Assembly: GCF_030444335.1 (NCBI RefSeq)
Contig: NZ_CP128595.1
Coordinates: 806,001 to 870,000, forward strand
DNA length: 64,000 bases
DNA from: Polaribacter huanghezhanensis
Lineage (GTDB): Bacteria; Bacteroidota; Bacteroidia; Flavobacteriales; Flavobacteriaceae
Direction of reading: 5' to 3'
Position 1 is the first letter of the stretch, and each line of letters starts with the position of its first letter. Positions 16,506-26,414 of the stretch are shown here, piece after piece. The notes below the pieces were generated by a model. That model did no database searches. It had not been told where the DNA came from and saw only the letters and a list, made by a program, of their open reading frames with translations. Position numbers and translations under genes: made by a program.

Positions 16506-17267
16506 TTAAAAATCTAATTCAACAACAATCGGGCAATGATCTGAGTGTTTTGCTTCTGGTAAAATATAGGCTCTAGAGATAGCTGATTTTAGGGGTTCTG
16601 AAACCATTGCGTAATCTAAGCGCCAACCTTTATTATTTGCTCTAGAATTTGCTCTATAACTCCACCAAGAAAATTCTTGTTTGTCTTTATGTAAATAACG
16701 GAAGCTATCTATAAATCCGCTTTTGATAAAACTCCCAATCCATTCTCTTTCTTCTGGCAAAAACCCAGAAACTCCTTTCATTTTCGGATTGTGAATGTCT
16801 ATTTCTTCATGACAAATATTATAATCTCCACAAATCACCAAATTTGAAATTTCCTTTTTCAATTCATTCATATATTCTTGAATTTCCGCCATATAATTGA
16901 ACTTAAAATCAAGTCGAGCATCGTTCGTTCCAGAAGGTAAATACATGCTCATTACAGAAACCTCATCAAAATCTACACGTAAATTTCTTCCTTCTAAATC
17001 CATCGTCTCAATTCCTGTTCCATATGCAATGTGGTTTGGTTTTTCTTTGCATAAAATCGCCACCGAAGAATAGCCTTTTTTTTCTGCCGAAAACCAATAA
17101 TGATATGGATACCCAGCATCTTCAAACTCCGATACATCTAATTGTTCTTTATGCGCTTTGGTTTCTTGAATACAAATGACATCTGGACTTGCAGCTTGCA
17201 ACCAATCTAAAAACCCTTTTTTTAAAGCAGCTCTAATTCCGTTTACGTTGTATGATATTATTTTCAT
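16506..17267 (-). CDS. xth: Exodeoxyribonuclease III
   Basis: This 253-residue AP endonuclease and 3'-5' exonuclease belongs to the exonuclease III / EEP superfamily. It shows NGIRAALKKGF near the N-terminus, the metal-binding Glu in CIQETKAH, CGDYNICHEEIDIHNPK in the middle, and the catalytic SDHCPIVVEL at the C-terminus. The length is normal (about 255). It acts in base-excision repair. It is first in a likely unit with the LysM transglycosylase (3 bp gap). A small hairpin at 17285-17301 lies upstream, between it and scoB. Confidence 0.95.
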   Translation of the reverse strand: MKIISYNVNGIRAALKKGFLDWLQAASPDVICIQETKAHKEQLDVSEFEDAGYPYHYWFSAEKKGYSSVAILCKEKPNHIAYGTGIETMDLEGRNLRVDFDEVSVMSMYLPSGTNDARLDFKFNYMAEIQEYMNELKKEISNLVICGDYNICHEEIDIHNPKMKGVSGFLPEEREWIGSFIKSGFIDSFRYLHKDKQEFSWWSYRANSRANNKGWRLDYAMVSEPLKSAISRAYILPEAKHSDHCPIVVELDF

Positions 17268-17377
17268 ATTCCCCTTTTAATTTCCCCAAAGGGGAAAAAC
17301 TTGTTTTTTATTTTGCTGTAAAATTAATTTTAAATACTTTTTTTTGAGCGCTCAAAATCCTTTCCTTTCAAAAGAAT

Positions 17378-18040
17378 TTAGGATAGGAATTTCATTTCTG
17401 AGATCTCTCCTTCAACAATTAAAGTTCCTTCGGTAGCATTTTTAATTTCTTCTACAGAAACTCCGGGAGCTCTTTCTAACAAATGAAATGCACCATTTTT
17501 AATTTCTAAAACAGCCAAATTGGTTACTACTTTTTTAACGCAACCAACTCCAGTAAGCGGAAGAGAACATTGTTTTAAGATTTTCGATTCTCCTTTTTTA
17601 TTGGTGTGCATCATGGCAACAATAATGTTTTCTGCGGATGCAACTAAATCCATTGCGCCTCCCATTCCTTTTACCATTTTACCTGGAATTTTCCAATTAG
17701 CGATGTCTCCGTTTTGTGCAACTTCCATGGCGCCAAGAACTGTTAATTGCACGTGTTGTCCGCGGATCATTCCAAAACTCATTGCAGAGTCAAATAAAGA
17801 ACCACCTTTTAAAATGGTAACCGTTTGTTTTCCTGCATTGATTAAATCAGCATCTTCTGTTCCTTCAACCGGAAATGGGCCCATTCCGAGCAATCCATTT
17901 TCTGATTGAAACTCAACTTCAATATCATTAGGAACATAGTTTGCAACTAAAGTTGGAATTCCAATCCCTAAGTTTACATACCATTTATCTTCTATTTCTT
18001 GGGCAATTCTTTGCGCTATTTGTTCTTTTGATAATGCCAT
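17378..18040 (-). CDS. scoB: 3-oxoacid CoA-transferase subunit B
   Basis: This 220-residue beta subunit of succinyl-CoA:3-ketoacid CoA-transferase carries the catalytic glutamate in FQSENG (Glu47). The enzyme moves CoA between succinyl-CoA and acetoacetate, linking ketone-body and leucine catabolism to the TCA cycle. GIGIPTLV near residues 25-32 and the glycine-rich MVKGMGGAMDLV segment are family typical. It lies 4 bp after subunit A and completes the alpha2beta2 enzyme. Confidence 0.95.
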   Translation of the reverse strand: MALSKEQIAQRIAQEIEDKWYVNLGIGIPTLVANYVPNDIEVEFQSENGLLGMGPFPVEGTEDADLINAGKQTVTILKGGSLFDSAMSFGMIRGQHVQLTVLGAMEVAQNGDIANWKIPGKMVKGMGGAMDLVASAENIIVAMMHTNKKGESKILKQCSLPLTGVGCVKKVVTNLAVLEIKNGAFHLLERAPGVSVEEIKNATEGTLIVEGEISEMKFLS

Positions 18041-18044
18041 TTTG

Positions 18045-18746
18045 TTACGATTTAAGAGTTACTGTTCGTTGTTCAATTCTTTTTTCGTAAGCTGTTCCTT
18101 GAAAAATACGTTGTACAAAAATCCCTGGTGTATGAATTTGATTTGGATCTAATTCTCCTGCTTCAACCAATTCTTCTACCTCAACAACCGTAATTTTTCC
18201 TGCCATTGCCATCATCGGATTAAAATTACGCGCTGTTCCTTTAAAAATTAAATTTCCGGCAGTATCTCCTTTCCAAGCCTTTACAAAAGCAAACTGCGGA
18301 TAAAATGCGTGTTCTAAAACATACATTTTTCCGTTAAATTCTCTTGTTTCTTTTCCTTCGGCAACTTCGGTTCCATAACCTGCTGGCGTATAAAAAGCAG
18401 GAATTCCCGCGCCTGTTGCTCTACAGCGTTCGGCTAATGTTCCTTGTGGAATTAAATCTACTTCTAATTCTCCAGATAACATTTGACGCTCAAACTCGTC
18501 ATTTTCTCCAACATAAGAAGAAATCATTTTTTTAATTTGACGCTTTTGCAATAACAATCCCAATCCAAAATCATCTACACCAGCATTGTTAGAAATGCAT
18601 GTTAAATCTGTGGTTCCTAACCGTACCAATTCTGAAATGCAGTTTTCTGGAATTCCACACAAACCAAAACCTCCTAACATAAATGTCATTCCGTTTTCAA
18701 CTCCATGCAAAGCTTCTGCTACATTTTTTACTACTTTATTTATCAT
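18045..18746 (-). CDS. scoA: 3-oxoacid CoA-transferase subunit A
   Basis: This 233-residue alpha subunit of the CoA-transferase has the [13 protein letters not shown] loop near residues 25-37 and [14 protein letters not shown]. The length is normal. It lies 4 bp before scoB and 10 bp after the PBP1A gene, at the end of a leftward run that starts with ricT. Nothing functional links ketoacid metabolism to the cell-wall genes, so read-through rather than a shared role may explain the order. Confidence 0.95.
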   Translation of the reverse strand: MINKVVKNVAEALHGVENGMTFMLGGFGLCGIPENCISELVRLGTTDLTCISNNAGVDDFGLGLLLQKRQIKKMISSYVGENDEFERQMLSGELEVDLIPQGTLAERCRATGAGIPAFYTPAGYGTEVAEGKETREFNGKMYVLEHAFYPQFAFVKAWKGDTAGNLIFKGTARNFNPMMAMAGKITVVEVEELVEAGELDPNQIHTPGIFVQRIFQGTAYEKRIEQRTVTLKS

Positions 18747-18756
18747 CTTTATAAAA

Positions 18757-21051
18757 TTAGAAATCTGTATCTCCTTTTTTAATTACTGGTATTTCTTTTT
18801 CATCAACCTTTTTAACATCACCACAATCTAAACGAATAGATATTGGGTTTTCTGGTTTCTCAAAATCTTCTTTGCTGATATTTAACGTTGGATCTTCATA
18901 ACATTTTCTCATAAAGATTGCCCAAGTTGGTAACGACATTGATGCTCCTTGTCCTTTTCCAATTGTTTCAAAATGAATAGCATTGTCTTCTCCACCAGTC
19001 CAAACTCCTGTTGCTAAATTCGGAACAACTCCCATAAACCAACCATCTGTGTGATTTTGTGTAGTTCCTGTTTTTCCGGCAATCGGATTTTGAAATCCGT
19101 ACGGATAACCTGTTACATAATCTGGTCTTGGGTATGTTGTTCTTAATCGAATTCCAGATCCTGAAATGGTAACTCCTTTTAATAAATCTAAGATTACATA
19201 CGCAGATTCTTCACTTAAAACTTCTTGTGTTTTTGGAGTAAATTGCGTTAAAACTGTTCCGTTTTTATCTTCTATTCTGGTAATCATCATTGGTTCTACA
19301 CGCAAACCTTTGTTTGCAAACATTGCATAAGCGCTTACCATTTCATACAAAGACAACTCAACAGTTCCTAATGCTATTGATGGCGTTTCTGGAATTGTTC
19401 TTGTAATTCCAAGTGATTGTTTTGCCAATCTTGCAACATTTTTTGGACCAACCATGTCTATTAATCTCGCAGACATTGTGTTTACAGAATTCGCCAATCC
19501 TTCTTTTAAACTTAATTCTCCTTTATATCTTAATGGATTTTCTCCAGAATTTCTTGGTGTCCAAGATTCTGGATTTCCATATTTTCCTGCTTTAATTGTA
19601 TAAGGAGCAATCGGATATCTATCGCAAGGAGATAATTTTAATTGATTAATTGCAGTTGCGTACACAAATGGTTTAAATGTAGAACCAACTTGTCTTCTTC
19701 CTTGTTCTACATGATCGTATTTAAAATGTTTGTTGTTAATTCCGCCCACCCAAGCTTTTATATGCCCTGTTTGTGGTTCCATTGACATCAATCCTGAATG
19801 TAAAAAATACTTGTAATATTTTATTGAATCTGCTGGTGTCATTATGGTATCTCTATCTCCTTTCCAAGTAAAAATTTTCATTTTTCTCTTTCTAAGAAAA
19901 GAAGCTTCTATTTCTTTTTCTGGTGTTTTTAGTCTTTTCATTTCTCGCCAGCGGTCAGAATTTTTCTTTGCTCTGGTTAAAATCATTTCTATTTGCTCTG
20001 GTTCTAAATCGTAAAAAGGAGCTGTTTCATTACTTTTTTGCTCTGCATCAAAATAAGATTGTAGATTCGAAATATGTGTCTTTACGGCTTCTTCTGCGTA
20101 TTTTTGCATGCGAGAATCTATGGTTACATACACTTTTAACCCATCGGCATAAATATTATATTTTTCTCCGTTTGGCTTTGGATTTGTCTTTACCCATTGT
20201 TTTAAATATTCTCTTAAATATTCTCTAAAATAAGTTGCATAACCATCACTATGACTTTCTGGAGTGTAATTTATTTCTAAAGGCAATTGTTGTAAAGAAT
20301 CTTTTTCTTGAAGGGTCAAAAAACCATTCTTTTCCATTTGTTTTAATACTACATTTCTACGGTTATGTACTAATTCTTTTCTCCTTAAAGGGTTGAAATA
20401 AGAGGAGTTTTTAAGCATTCCCACCAACATTGCAGATTCTTCAATTTTTAATTCATTGGGTTCTTTCCCAAAATAAATTCTTGAAGCAGAACGAATTCCA
20501 ACTGCCTGATTTAAAAAATCGTACTTGTTTAAGTACATTGTTAAAATTTCTTGTTTGGTATATTGACGCTCTAAACGAACAGCGATCACATATTCTTGAA
20601 ATTTTTGAAGTACTCTTTGAACAATGTTTTTAGATCCTTCTCCGTGAACTAATATTTTTGCAAACTGTTGTGTTATTGTGCTTCCACCACCATCTTTTCC
20701 TAATTTAGCAATGGCACGTGCTGTGGCTTTAAAATCGACACCAGAATGTTCATAAAACCGTTCGTCTTCTGTAGCGGTTAATGCTTGTACTAAATTTTTC
20801 GGTAAATCTTTAAACTGTATTGGAGTTCTGTTTTCGTACGCATAAGTTCCCAGCGTTTTTCCATCAGAAGAAATAATTTCTGTTGCTAAATTATTTTCTG
20901 GATTTTCTAATTCTTCAAATGTTGGTAAAGTGCCAAAAACACCCCAAGAAGCCAATAAAAATAAGAGAAAAATAGATGTAAATCCACCAATAACAATCCC
21001 CCAGAACCACTTTATATATTTTTTAAAATCTGTTGCTTTTTTCTTAGTCAT
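18757..21051 (-). CDS. Class A penicillin-binding protein (PBP1A)
   Basis: This is a 764-residue bifunctional peptidoglycan synthase. It has an N-terminal membrane anchor (about 15-38). The GT51 glycosyltransferase domain (about 60-235) has its catalytic Glu95 in EDERFYEH. The transpeptidase domain has Ser457 (STFK), SVN at 522-524 and KTGT at 660-663. A lysine-rich segment at 355-395 separates the two. It polymerises lipid II and cross-links peptides on the periplasmic face. It starts 2 bp after the gldH stop, so it is co-transcribed with gldH and ricT. Confidence 0.95.
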   Translation of the reverse strand: MTKKKATDFKKYIKWFWGIVIGGFTSIFLLFLLASWGVFGTLPTFEELENPENNLATEIISSDGKTLGTYAYENRTPIQFKDLPKNLVQALTATEDERFYEHSGVDFKATARAIAKLGKDGGGSTITQQFAKILVHGEGSKNIVQRVLQKFQEYVIAVRLERQYTKQEILTMYLNKYDFLNQAVGIRSASRIYFGKEPNELKIEESAMLVGMLKNSSYFNPLRRKELVHNRRNVVLKQMEKNGFLTLQEKDSLQQLPLEINYTPESHSDGYATYFREYLREYLKQWVKTNPKPNGEKYNIYADGLKVYVTIDSRMQKYAEEAVKTHISNLQSYFDAEQKSNETAPFYDLEPEQIEMILTRAKKNSDRWREMKRLKTPEKEIEASFLRKRKMKIFTWKGDRDTIMTPADSIKYYKYFLHSGLMSMEPQTGHIKAWVGGINNKHFKYDHVEQGRRQVGSTFKPFVYATAINQLKLSPCDRYPIAPYTIKAGKYGNPESWTPRNSGENPLRYKGELSLKEGLANSVNTMSARLIDMVGPKNVARLAKQSLGITRTIPETPSIALGTVELSLYEMVSAYAMFANKGLRVEPMMITRIEDKNGTVLTQFTPKTQEVLSEESAYVILDLLKGVTISGSGIRLRTTYPRPDYVTGYPYGFQNPIAGKTGTTQNHTDGWFMGVVPNLATGVWTGGEDNAIHFETIGKGQGASMSLPTWAIFMRKCYEDPTLNISKEDFEKPENPISIRLDCGDVKKVDEKEIPVIKKGDTDF

Positions 21052-21053
21052 TT

Positions 21054-21545
21054 TTACTTCTTTTCAATTCTAAATCCAACTTCGGTAATTCCTTTTAAAC
21101 TTTCTATTCCGTTTATTGCTCCATTTTTACGCATCGCTTGCGACACTGAAACAGCATATTCGCCAGACATTGGAAAAACGACGTTTTCTTTATAAAACAA
21201 TTTGTTTTCTTTTATTCCTGTAAATCCTTTTCCTAAAAAATGACCAGAATTATCTGCCATTTCATACTCCAACGTATCTACAATTTTCTTGCCATTCGGA
21301 AAACGCAACGTGGTTATTAAAAACAAATTGCTATAACTGTATTTTTGATTGTTTCTAATCGTTAAAAACAAGTCTTTTTTATTGATCGTATCTTTCACTT
21401 CAAAATTAAAAGAAACTGCATTCTCACTTTTCCAAGAATTATCAGCAATAGAAGAAATAGCATCATATTCTCTTTTAGAATCACACGAAATGATGCTAAA
21501 AGCAACAAAAACAAATACAATAAATTTACTCTTGTTTGTTTTCAT
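21054..21545 (-). CDS. gldH: Gliding motility lipoprotein GldH
   Basis: This 163-residue lipoprotein (lipobox ending IISC, Cys21) matches the GldH pattern (YDAISSIADNSWKSENAVSFNF, RFPNGKKIVDTLEYEMAD). GldH is needed for gliding and has been linked to the type IX secretion/gliding system of Bacteroidota. Its start lies inside the 3' end of ricT (20-bp overlap), and PBP1A follows after 2 bp, so expression is tied to this envelope operon. The order ricT-gldH-pbp is, from memory, usual in Flavobacteriaceae. Confidence 0.9.
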   Translation of the reverse strand: MKTNKSKFIVFVFVAFSIISCDSKREYDAISSIADNSWKSENAVSFNFEVKDTINKKDLFLTIRNNQKYSYSNLFLITTLRFPNGKKIVDTLEYEMADNSGHFLGKGFTGIKENKLFYKENVVFPMSGEYAVSVSQAMRKNGAINGIESLKGITEVGFRIEKK

Positions 21546-22863
21546 TAGAATTGGTTCTATTTTGGTTTTTGTTTCGATTGTTGTTCTTACGAAATGGTTT
21601 CTTCTTTTGTTTGTTTTCTACAACATTAGTTGTTGCAGCTGCTTTATTCTGATTTGGATTTCTCTTTGGTTTCGGTTTGTTTGGTTGATTTGTATTTTGA
21701 GCTTTTACTGCAGGCTTCTTTTTGTTTCTATTGTTTTTTCTACGGCCTTTTTTCTGTTTAGGAGCATCAAAACGCGTTAAACTATCTTGCCCAACAACAT
21801 TTTCGAAATCTACTTTAACAATTTCTGCAATGTCTGATTCGTAATCTTCTAACGGAGCAGCTTCTTCGTTATTTTTGTTCAAGTCAATTATTTCATTTAC
21901 TTGCTCTAAGGTTAACTGAAACCATTTAAAACTATTGTCTTTGTACGTGTACCACAACGCTTTTTTAAAGATGTCCATTTTTACAAAAACAGCATCGCCA
22001 TTTTCTGTTTTCAATACTTTTTCTTGCTTCGGAAACGCTTTTAACGCATCTAAATACGTGTCTAATTCAAAGTTTAAACAACATTTTAATTTACCACATT
22101 GTCCCGCTAATTTTAACGGATTTAACGATAATTGTTGGTATCTCGCCGCCGCGGTATTTACTTTTCTAAAATCTGTTAACCAAGTAGAACAACACAATTC
22201 TCTACCACAAGATCCAACACCACCTAAACGCGCTGCTTCTTGACGTAAACCAACTTGTTTCATTTCTACTCTGATAGAAAATGCGCTTGCTAAATCTCTA
22301 ATTAATTGTCTAAAATCTACACGTTCATCGGCTGTATAATAAAAAGTTGCTTTGTTTCCATCGCCTTGATATTCTACATCAGAAAGTTTCATTTTTAGCC
22401 CTAAGCGACCCAAAATTTCTCTTCCTCTGCGTTGTGTTTCTTGTTCTTTTTCTCTGTAAGACTGCCAAATATCAATGTCTTTTTGAGACGCTTTTCGGTA
22501 GATTTTTAAAATTTCTTCGCTATCTTCTTTTACATTTTTCTTTTTTAATTGCACCTTCACCAATTCTCCACCTAAAGAAATGGTTCCAATATCGTGTCCT
22601 GGAGAACTTTCTACTGCAACAACATCTCCCATAGAAAGTGTTAGGTTTTCTGTGTTTTTAAAGAAGTGTTTCCGTCCGTTTTTAAAACGCACTTCGTAAA
22701 TATTAAAAGGAGCTTCGCCGTTTGGCAAAGTCATGTTTGATAACCAATCGAAAACGGCTAATTTACTTCCGCTTCCGCAAGACCCACCGGTTCCACAATT
22801 TCCGTTACTTTTACAGCCATTTGGAACGCCGCCGTCTTTTGTTGAGCAACTTGTACAGCTCAT
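21526..22863 (-). CDS. ricT: PSP1/RicT domain protein
   Basis: This 445-residue protein has a PSP1 domain (about 20-300). It has an early Cys cluster (MSCTSCSTKDGG; GNCGTGGSCG) and further Cys residues in CGRELCCSTWL and CGKLKCCLNFE, which fit the iron-sulphur-binding RicT family. RicT acts in a RicA/F/T complex affecting RNA processing in Bacillus; its partners here are unknown. The last 90 residues or so are a Lys/Asn/Gln-rich low-complexity tail, probably RNA-binding or disordered. The start MSCTSC (22863) is preferred over an ATG 15 codons upstream because it matches the family start. Its end overlaps gldH. Confidence 0.9.
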   Translation of the reverse strand: MSCTSCSTKDGGVPNGCKSNGNCGTGGSCGSGSKLAVFDWLSNMTLPNGEAPFNIYEVRFKNGRKHFFKNTENLTLSMGDVVAVESSPGHDIGTISLGGELVKVQLKKKNVKEDSEEILKIYRKASQKDIDIWQSYREKEQETQRRGREILGRLGLKMKLSDVEYQGDGNKATFYYTADERVDFRQLIRDLASAFSIRVEMKQVGLRQEAARLGGVGSCGRELCCSTWLTDFRKVNTAAARYQQLSLNPLKLAGQCGKLKCCLNFELDTYLDALKAFPKQEKVLKTENGDAVFVKMDIFKKALWYTYKDNSFKWFQLTLEQVNEIIDLNKNNEEAAPLEDYESDIAEIVKVDFENVVGQDSLTRFDAPKQKKGRRKNNRNKKKPAVKAQNTNQPNKPKPKRNPNQNKAAATTNVVENKQKKKPFRKNNNRNKNQNRTNSNENKQE

Positions 22864-23012
22864 AGAATGTATATATTTTTTAAAAAACGAAAGTGCTTTT
22901 TGTGGCAACTCTTGTTTTTATTGGGTTCTTAAATAATTTGAAAATCAACTTAAAGTTGATGAATCTGTAAATATACGCATTCTCAAAGAATGAAAAAATG
23001 GTTTTTTAGCAT

Positions 23013-23042
23013 AAAAAAAGACCTCAAATTTGAGGTCTTTTA
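23013..23042. terminator. Terminator between trhO and ricT
   Basis: The perfect palindrome AGACCTCAAATTTGAGGTCT (23019-23038) is flanked by A and T runs, downstream of trhO on the minus strand. Confidence 0.9.
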
Positions 23043-23062
23043 AAAATTCTTTTTTATTGTTA

Positions 23063-24094
23063 TTACTTCTTAAAAGTCAACACTTCTGATCTTCCTTTTT
23101 TGAAAATTTTATTGCTGTTTCCTTTTCCTTTTCTCAGTTCTTTTTGTTCTTCAAAAGGCAAAGCTGCTATTTCTTTACATTCATCAGAACAACAAGTATT
23201 CATTTTTTCTGAACACGATTTACATTGAATAAATAACAAATGACACGCTTCATTATCACAATTTACATGTTCATCGCAAGGTGCTCCACATTGATGACAA
23301 TTAGAAACCACATCATCAGAAATTTTTTCTGCCCGTCGGTGATCAAACACAAAATTCTTTCCTAAAAATTTATTTTCAATGCCTTCGGATTGTACTTGAC
23401 GTGTGTATTCTATAATTCCGCCTTCTAACTGGAAAACATTTTTAAACCCTTTGTGTTTATAATAAGCTGATGCTTTTTCACAACGAATTCCGCCCGTGCA
23501 ATACATCAATAAATTTTTATCTTCTTTGTTGTCCTTTAAATCTTCTTCAATAATATCTAACGAATCTCTAAAGGTATCCACATCTGGAGTTACAGCACCA
23601 TCAAAATGACCAATTTCACTTTCGTAATGATTTCGCATATCCACACAAACCGTGTTTGGATTTGCCAACATTTCGTTGAACTCCTTTGCGTTTAAATGAA
23701 TTCCTTTATCAGTAACGTCAAAAGTTTCATCATTTAAACCATCTGCAACTATCTTGTCTCTAACTTTAACTTTTAGTTTTAAAAACGATTTATTATCGTG
23801 CTCAACAGCAACATTTAATCGGATGTCTTTTAAAAACGGAATGGCATCTAATTGCTGTTTCAGTGCTAACATTCTATCCGAAGGAACAGACAATTGTGCG
23901 TTAATTCCTTCGTAAGAAACGTAAATGCGTCCTAAAACATCCAATGCGTTCCATTCAAGAAATAATTGATCTCTAAAGGTTTGTGGGTCTTCTATCTTGT
24001 GATATTGATAGAATGAAATGGTTAAACGATCCTTACCGGCTTCGTCAATTAATGCAGCGCGTTCTTTTGCGCTTAACTTGTTGTACAGTTGCAT
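23063..24094 (-). CDS. trhO: tRNA uridine(34) hydroxylase, rhodanese family
   Basis: This 343-residue protein has an N-terminal acylphosphatase-like domain (about 25-115) and a rhodanese domain with catalytic Cys199 in MYCTGGIRCEKA. A C-terminal Cys-rich zinc-binding region includes NCHQCGAPC and CKSC...CCSDEC. This layout is that of TrhO (YceA), which makes 5-hydroxyuridine at tRNA position 34 using oxygen. It is a single gene with its own terminator and a -7 box at 24128-24135. Confidence 0.93.
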   Translation of the reverse strand: MQLYNKLSAKERAALIDEAGKDRLTISFYQYHKIEDPQTFRDQLFLEWNALDVLGRIYVSYEGINAQLSVPSDRMLALKQQLDAIPFLKDIRLNVAVEHDNKSFLKLKVKVRDKIVADGLNDETFDVTDKGIHLNAKEFNEMLANPNTVCVDMRNHYESEIGHFDGAVTPDVDTFRDSLDIIEEDLKDNKEDKNLLMYCTGGIRCEKASAYYKHKGFKNVFQLEGGIIEYTRQVQSEGIENKFLGKNFVFDHRRAEKISDDVVSNCHQCGAPCDEHVNCDNEACHLLFIQCKSCSEKMNTCCSDECKEIAALPFEEQKELRKGKGNSNKIFKKGRSEVLTFKK

Positions 24095-24127
24095 GCTATA
24101 CTTTTTTAGTTAGACAAAAAATTTTTG

Positions 24128-24135
24128 CAAATATA
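24128..24135 (-). promoter_or_regulatory. -7 box TATATTTG of trhO
   Basis: This is an exact TAnnTTTG match on the minus strand, 33 nt upstream of the trhO ATG. Confidence 0.45.
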
Positions 24136-24201
24136 GTTAATAATAAAATTGTTTAATTAGGTTTTTAGCTACCTTTCAAAAAATTAACCAACCCAATTAC
24201 T

Positions 24202-24672
24202 ATGAAATACTTATTATTTACAATCGCTTTATTTTTATGCGCTAACATTACGGCTCAAGAATTACCAAAAAAATCTAAAATCTTTGTACGAGTGTACAAT
24301 AACGAAGGTCAAAAAATTGCCAAAGGTAAAATGCTTAAAATTACTGATGATACTCTTTTTTTAAAAAAAGGAAGTAAATCCGTTACTGTTCCTTTGAGTG
24401 ACATTATGTATATAAAAACCAAAAGAACAAATAAGCATAATGTATTAATAGGTGGACTATTTGGTGTTGGGTATGGTCTTTTTGGGCTAACTCAATCAAA
24501 CGGGAGTAAATTTGATACAGTAGGTTTTGTTGTGCTCACTCCTCTGTTTGCTGCTTTTGGAAGTGGAATAGGATATCTTACAACACTCTTTAAAAAATCT
24601 ACTCATTATTCTATTCAAAGTGATGCGATAAAATGGCAGGCATTTAAAGATGCAATGTACGCTCCACAATAA
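24202..24672 (+). CDS. Hypothetical exported membrane-associated protein
   Basis: This 156-residue protein has a signal peptide (about 1-18, ending NITAQ). A short beta-rich part follows (about 20-75, with GKMLKITDDTLFLKKGSKSVTVPLSDIMYIKTK). Two glycine-rich hydrophobic segments (about 82-97 and 108-133) could be membrane helices. I do not recognise it. The beta-rich part looks like the small domain that small Bacteroidota envelope proteins use ahead of glycine-zipper-like helices, but this is an impression. It is a single gene between trhO (divergent) and asd. Confidence 0.7.
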   Translation: MKYLLFTIALFLCANITAQELPKKSKIFVRVYNNEGQKIAKGKMLKITDDTLFLKKGSKSVTVPLSDIMYIKTKRTNKHNVLIGGLFGVGYGLFGLTQSNGSKFDTVGFVVLTPLFAAFGSGIGYLTTLFKKSTHYSIQSDAIKWQAFKDAMYAPQ

Positions 24673-24797
24673 AGCGTTTAATACTTAACAATTTTATTTT
24701 TCTTGTAGCTTTTTAAACAACACTACAACTTATTGTCTTTTAAAAATACAAGTAATTGGTTTTTTCGTAATCTTTGCAGTATTAAAAATGATATAAA

Positions 24798-25787
24798 ATG
24801 AAGATCGCAATTGTTGGCGCTACTGGAATGGTAGGAAATGTGATGTTAAAAGTATTAGCGGAGCGAAATTTTCCAATTACGGAATTGATTCCTGTTGCCT
24901 CAGAAAAATCTGTTGGAAAAATGATTTCATTTAACGGAAAAGAATTTGCTGTTGTAAACTTAGCAACTGCTGTTTCTATGAAACCAGATATTGCATTGTT
25001 TTCTGCTGGCGGAGAAACCTCTTTAGGATGGGCTCCAAAATTTGCTGAAGTTGGAACAACTGTTATTGATAATTCTTCTGCTTGGAGAATGGATCCTACA
25101 AAAAAGTTGGTAGTACCAGAAATTAATGGTGATGTGTTAACTGTTGATGATAAAATTATTGCAAATCCAAATTGTTCTACAATTCAATTGGTAATGGCAT
25201 TGGCGCCTTTGCATAAAAAATATACAATGAAACGCGTGGTAATTTCTACGTATCAATCGGTTTCTGGAACGGGCGTAAAAGCAGTACAGCAATTAGATAA
25301 TGAAGAAGCCGGAATTGATGGAGAAATGGCATATCCGCATAAAATTGGAAGAAATGCGTTGCCGCATTGTGATGTATTTTTAGAAAACGGATATACTAAA
25401 GAAGAAATGAAATTGGTAAAAGAACCAAAGAAAATTTTACGTGATAATTCTTTTTCTGTCACTGCAACTGCGGTTAGAATTCCGACTGCTGGCGGACATT
25501 CAGAAGCGGTAAATGTACAGTTTGAAAACGATTTTGATGTAAATGAAGTTCGTGAAATTTTAAGAAATACAGCCGGAATTATTGTGCAAGATGATGTAGC
25601 AAACAATGTGTATCCGATGCCAATTACCGCGCATGATAAAGACGAAGTTTTTGTGGGGAGAATCCGTAGAGATGAATCGCAAGAAAACACCTTAAACTTA
25701 TGGATTGTTGCAGACAACTTACGTAAAGGGGCTGCTACAAATACAGTTCAGATTGCAGAATATTTAGTGGCTAATCATTTGGTTTAA
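24798..25787 (+). CDS. asd: Aspartate-semialdehyde dehydrogenase
   Basis: This 329-residue enzyme of lysine, threonine, methionine and diaminopimelate synthesis reduces aspartyl phosphate to aspartate semialdehyde with NADPH. It has the GATGMVG nucleotide-binding loop at 7-13 and the catalytic Cys126 in NPNCSTIQ. The active-site His is probably the one in the PTAGGHSEAV region. The length is normal. It is a single gene; the aspartate kinase that feeds it is at 41.5 kb. A GTCATT-type repeat lies directly downstream. Confidence 0.95.
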   Translation: MKIAIVGATGMVGNVMLKVLAERNFPITELIPVASEKSVGKMISFNGKEFAVVNLATAVSMKPDIALFSAGGETSLGWAPKFAEVGTTVIDNSSAWRMDPTKKLVVPEINGDVLTVDDKIIANPNCSTIQLVMALAPLHKKYTMKRVVISTYQSVSGTGVKAVQQLDNEEAGIDGEMAYPHKIGRNALPHCDVFLENGYTKEEMKLVKEPKKILRDNSFSVTATAVRIPTAGGHSEAVNVQFENDFDVNEVREILRNTAGIIVQDDVANNVYPMPITAHDKDEVFVGRIRRDESQENTLNLWIVADNLRKGAATNTVQIAEYLVANHLV

Positions 25788-25802
25788 ACCATCTAGGTTT
25801 TG

Positions 25803-25875
25803 GTCATTGCGAGTAAAACGAAGCAGTCTTTTAATTTAGAGATTGCCACAGCAAATAAATTTGCTTCGCAATGAC
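25803..25875. repeat. Dispersed intergenic repeat with 10-bp inverted ends
   Basis: This 73-bp element begins GTCATTGCGA and ends TCGCAATGAC, a perfect 10-bp inverted repeat. The inner GAAGCAGTC / GAGATTGCC text is of the kind found in flavobacterial intergenic repeats. It lies between the convergent asd and thioredoxin genes. Related elements occur at 32303, 32419 and 37269. Confidence 0.8.
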
Positions 25876-25885
25876 AGAATATCAT

Positions 25886-25919
25886 AAAAAAACCTGAGTT
25901 AATAACTCGGGGTTTTTTT
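25886..25919. terminator. Terminator between asd and thioredoxin genes
   Basis: The hairpin AAAAAACC-T-GAGTT / AACTC-GG-GGTTTTTT has a small internal mismatch and A/T flanks, at the convergent gene ends. Confidence 0.75.
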
Positions 25920-26277
25920 ATTTCGTTACGTTTAAAACGTCTGCAATAATGCGTTCTAATTCTGGTTTTGGCAACGCTCCGTTTGCCATTTGTGGATCAC
26001 CTTCTTTTGGGCAAAATAACATCGACGGAATGCTTCTTATTCCGAATGCCGCAGACAATTCTTGTTCTGCTTCTGTATCAACTTTATAAATGTTGATTTT
26101 TTCTCCGTATTCTTCACTTAATTGTTCTAAAATAGGTGCAATCATTTTACAGGGTCCGCACCAATCTGCATAAAAATCTATAATTGCCGGAACGTTTCCT
26201 TTAAACGTCCATTCTTTGTTTTCTTCAAAATTAAAAACCTTTTCTAAAAAGGCTGCTTTTGTTAAATTTTCTGTCAT
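25918..26277 (-). CDS. Thioredoxin family protein
   Basis: This 119-residue protein has a thioredoxin fold with the active site WCGPC at 39-43 and cis-Pro in IRSIPSMLFCP. There is no signal peptide, so it is a cytoplasmic thiol-disulphide reductant. The extra N-terminal 20 residues and the Cys in LFCPKEGDPQ differ from canonical E. coli TrxA, so I do not give it a gene symbol. It is a single gene with an exact -7 box 20 nt upstream. Confidence 0.93.
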   Translation of the reverse strand: MTENLTKAAFLEKVFNFEENKEWTFKGNVPAIIDFYADWCGPCKMIAPILEQLSEEYGEKINIYKVDTEAEQELSAAFGIRSIPSMLFCPKEGDPQMANGALPKPELERIIADVLNVTK

Positions 26278-26297
26278 TTTTAATGTCTTAATTAGAG

Positions 26298-26305
26298 CAA
26301 ATGTA
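26298..26305 (-). promoter_or_regulatory. -7 box TACATTTG of the thioredoxin gene
   Basis: This is an exact TAnnTTTG match on the minus strand, 20 nt upstream of the thioredoxin ATG. Confidence 0.45.
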
Positions 26306-26414
26306 GTCGTTTTTTATCAACATATATTACAGTTTATAAACCAAAACATTGTTGGTTTATTGTTTTTTTGTATCTTTTAAATTGAATAATTAATTATTAA
26401 CTAACTTTTTTATT

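Noticed and set aside
17285..17301. Hairpin CCCC/GGGG between scoB and xth as a terminator
   Set aside because: It has a short stem and no proper T run on the minus strand; too weak to call.
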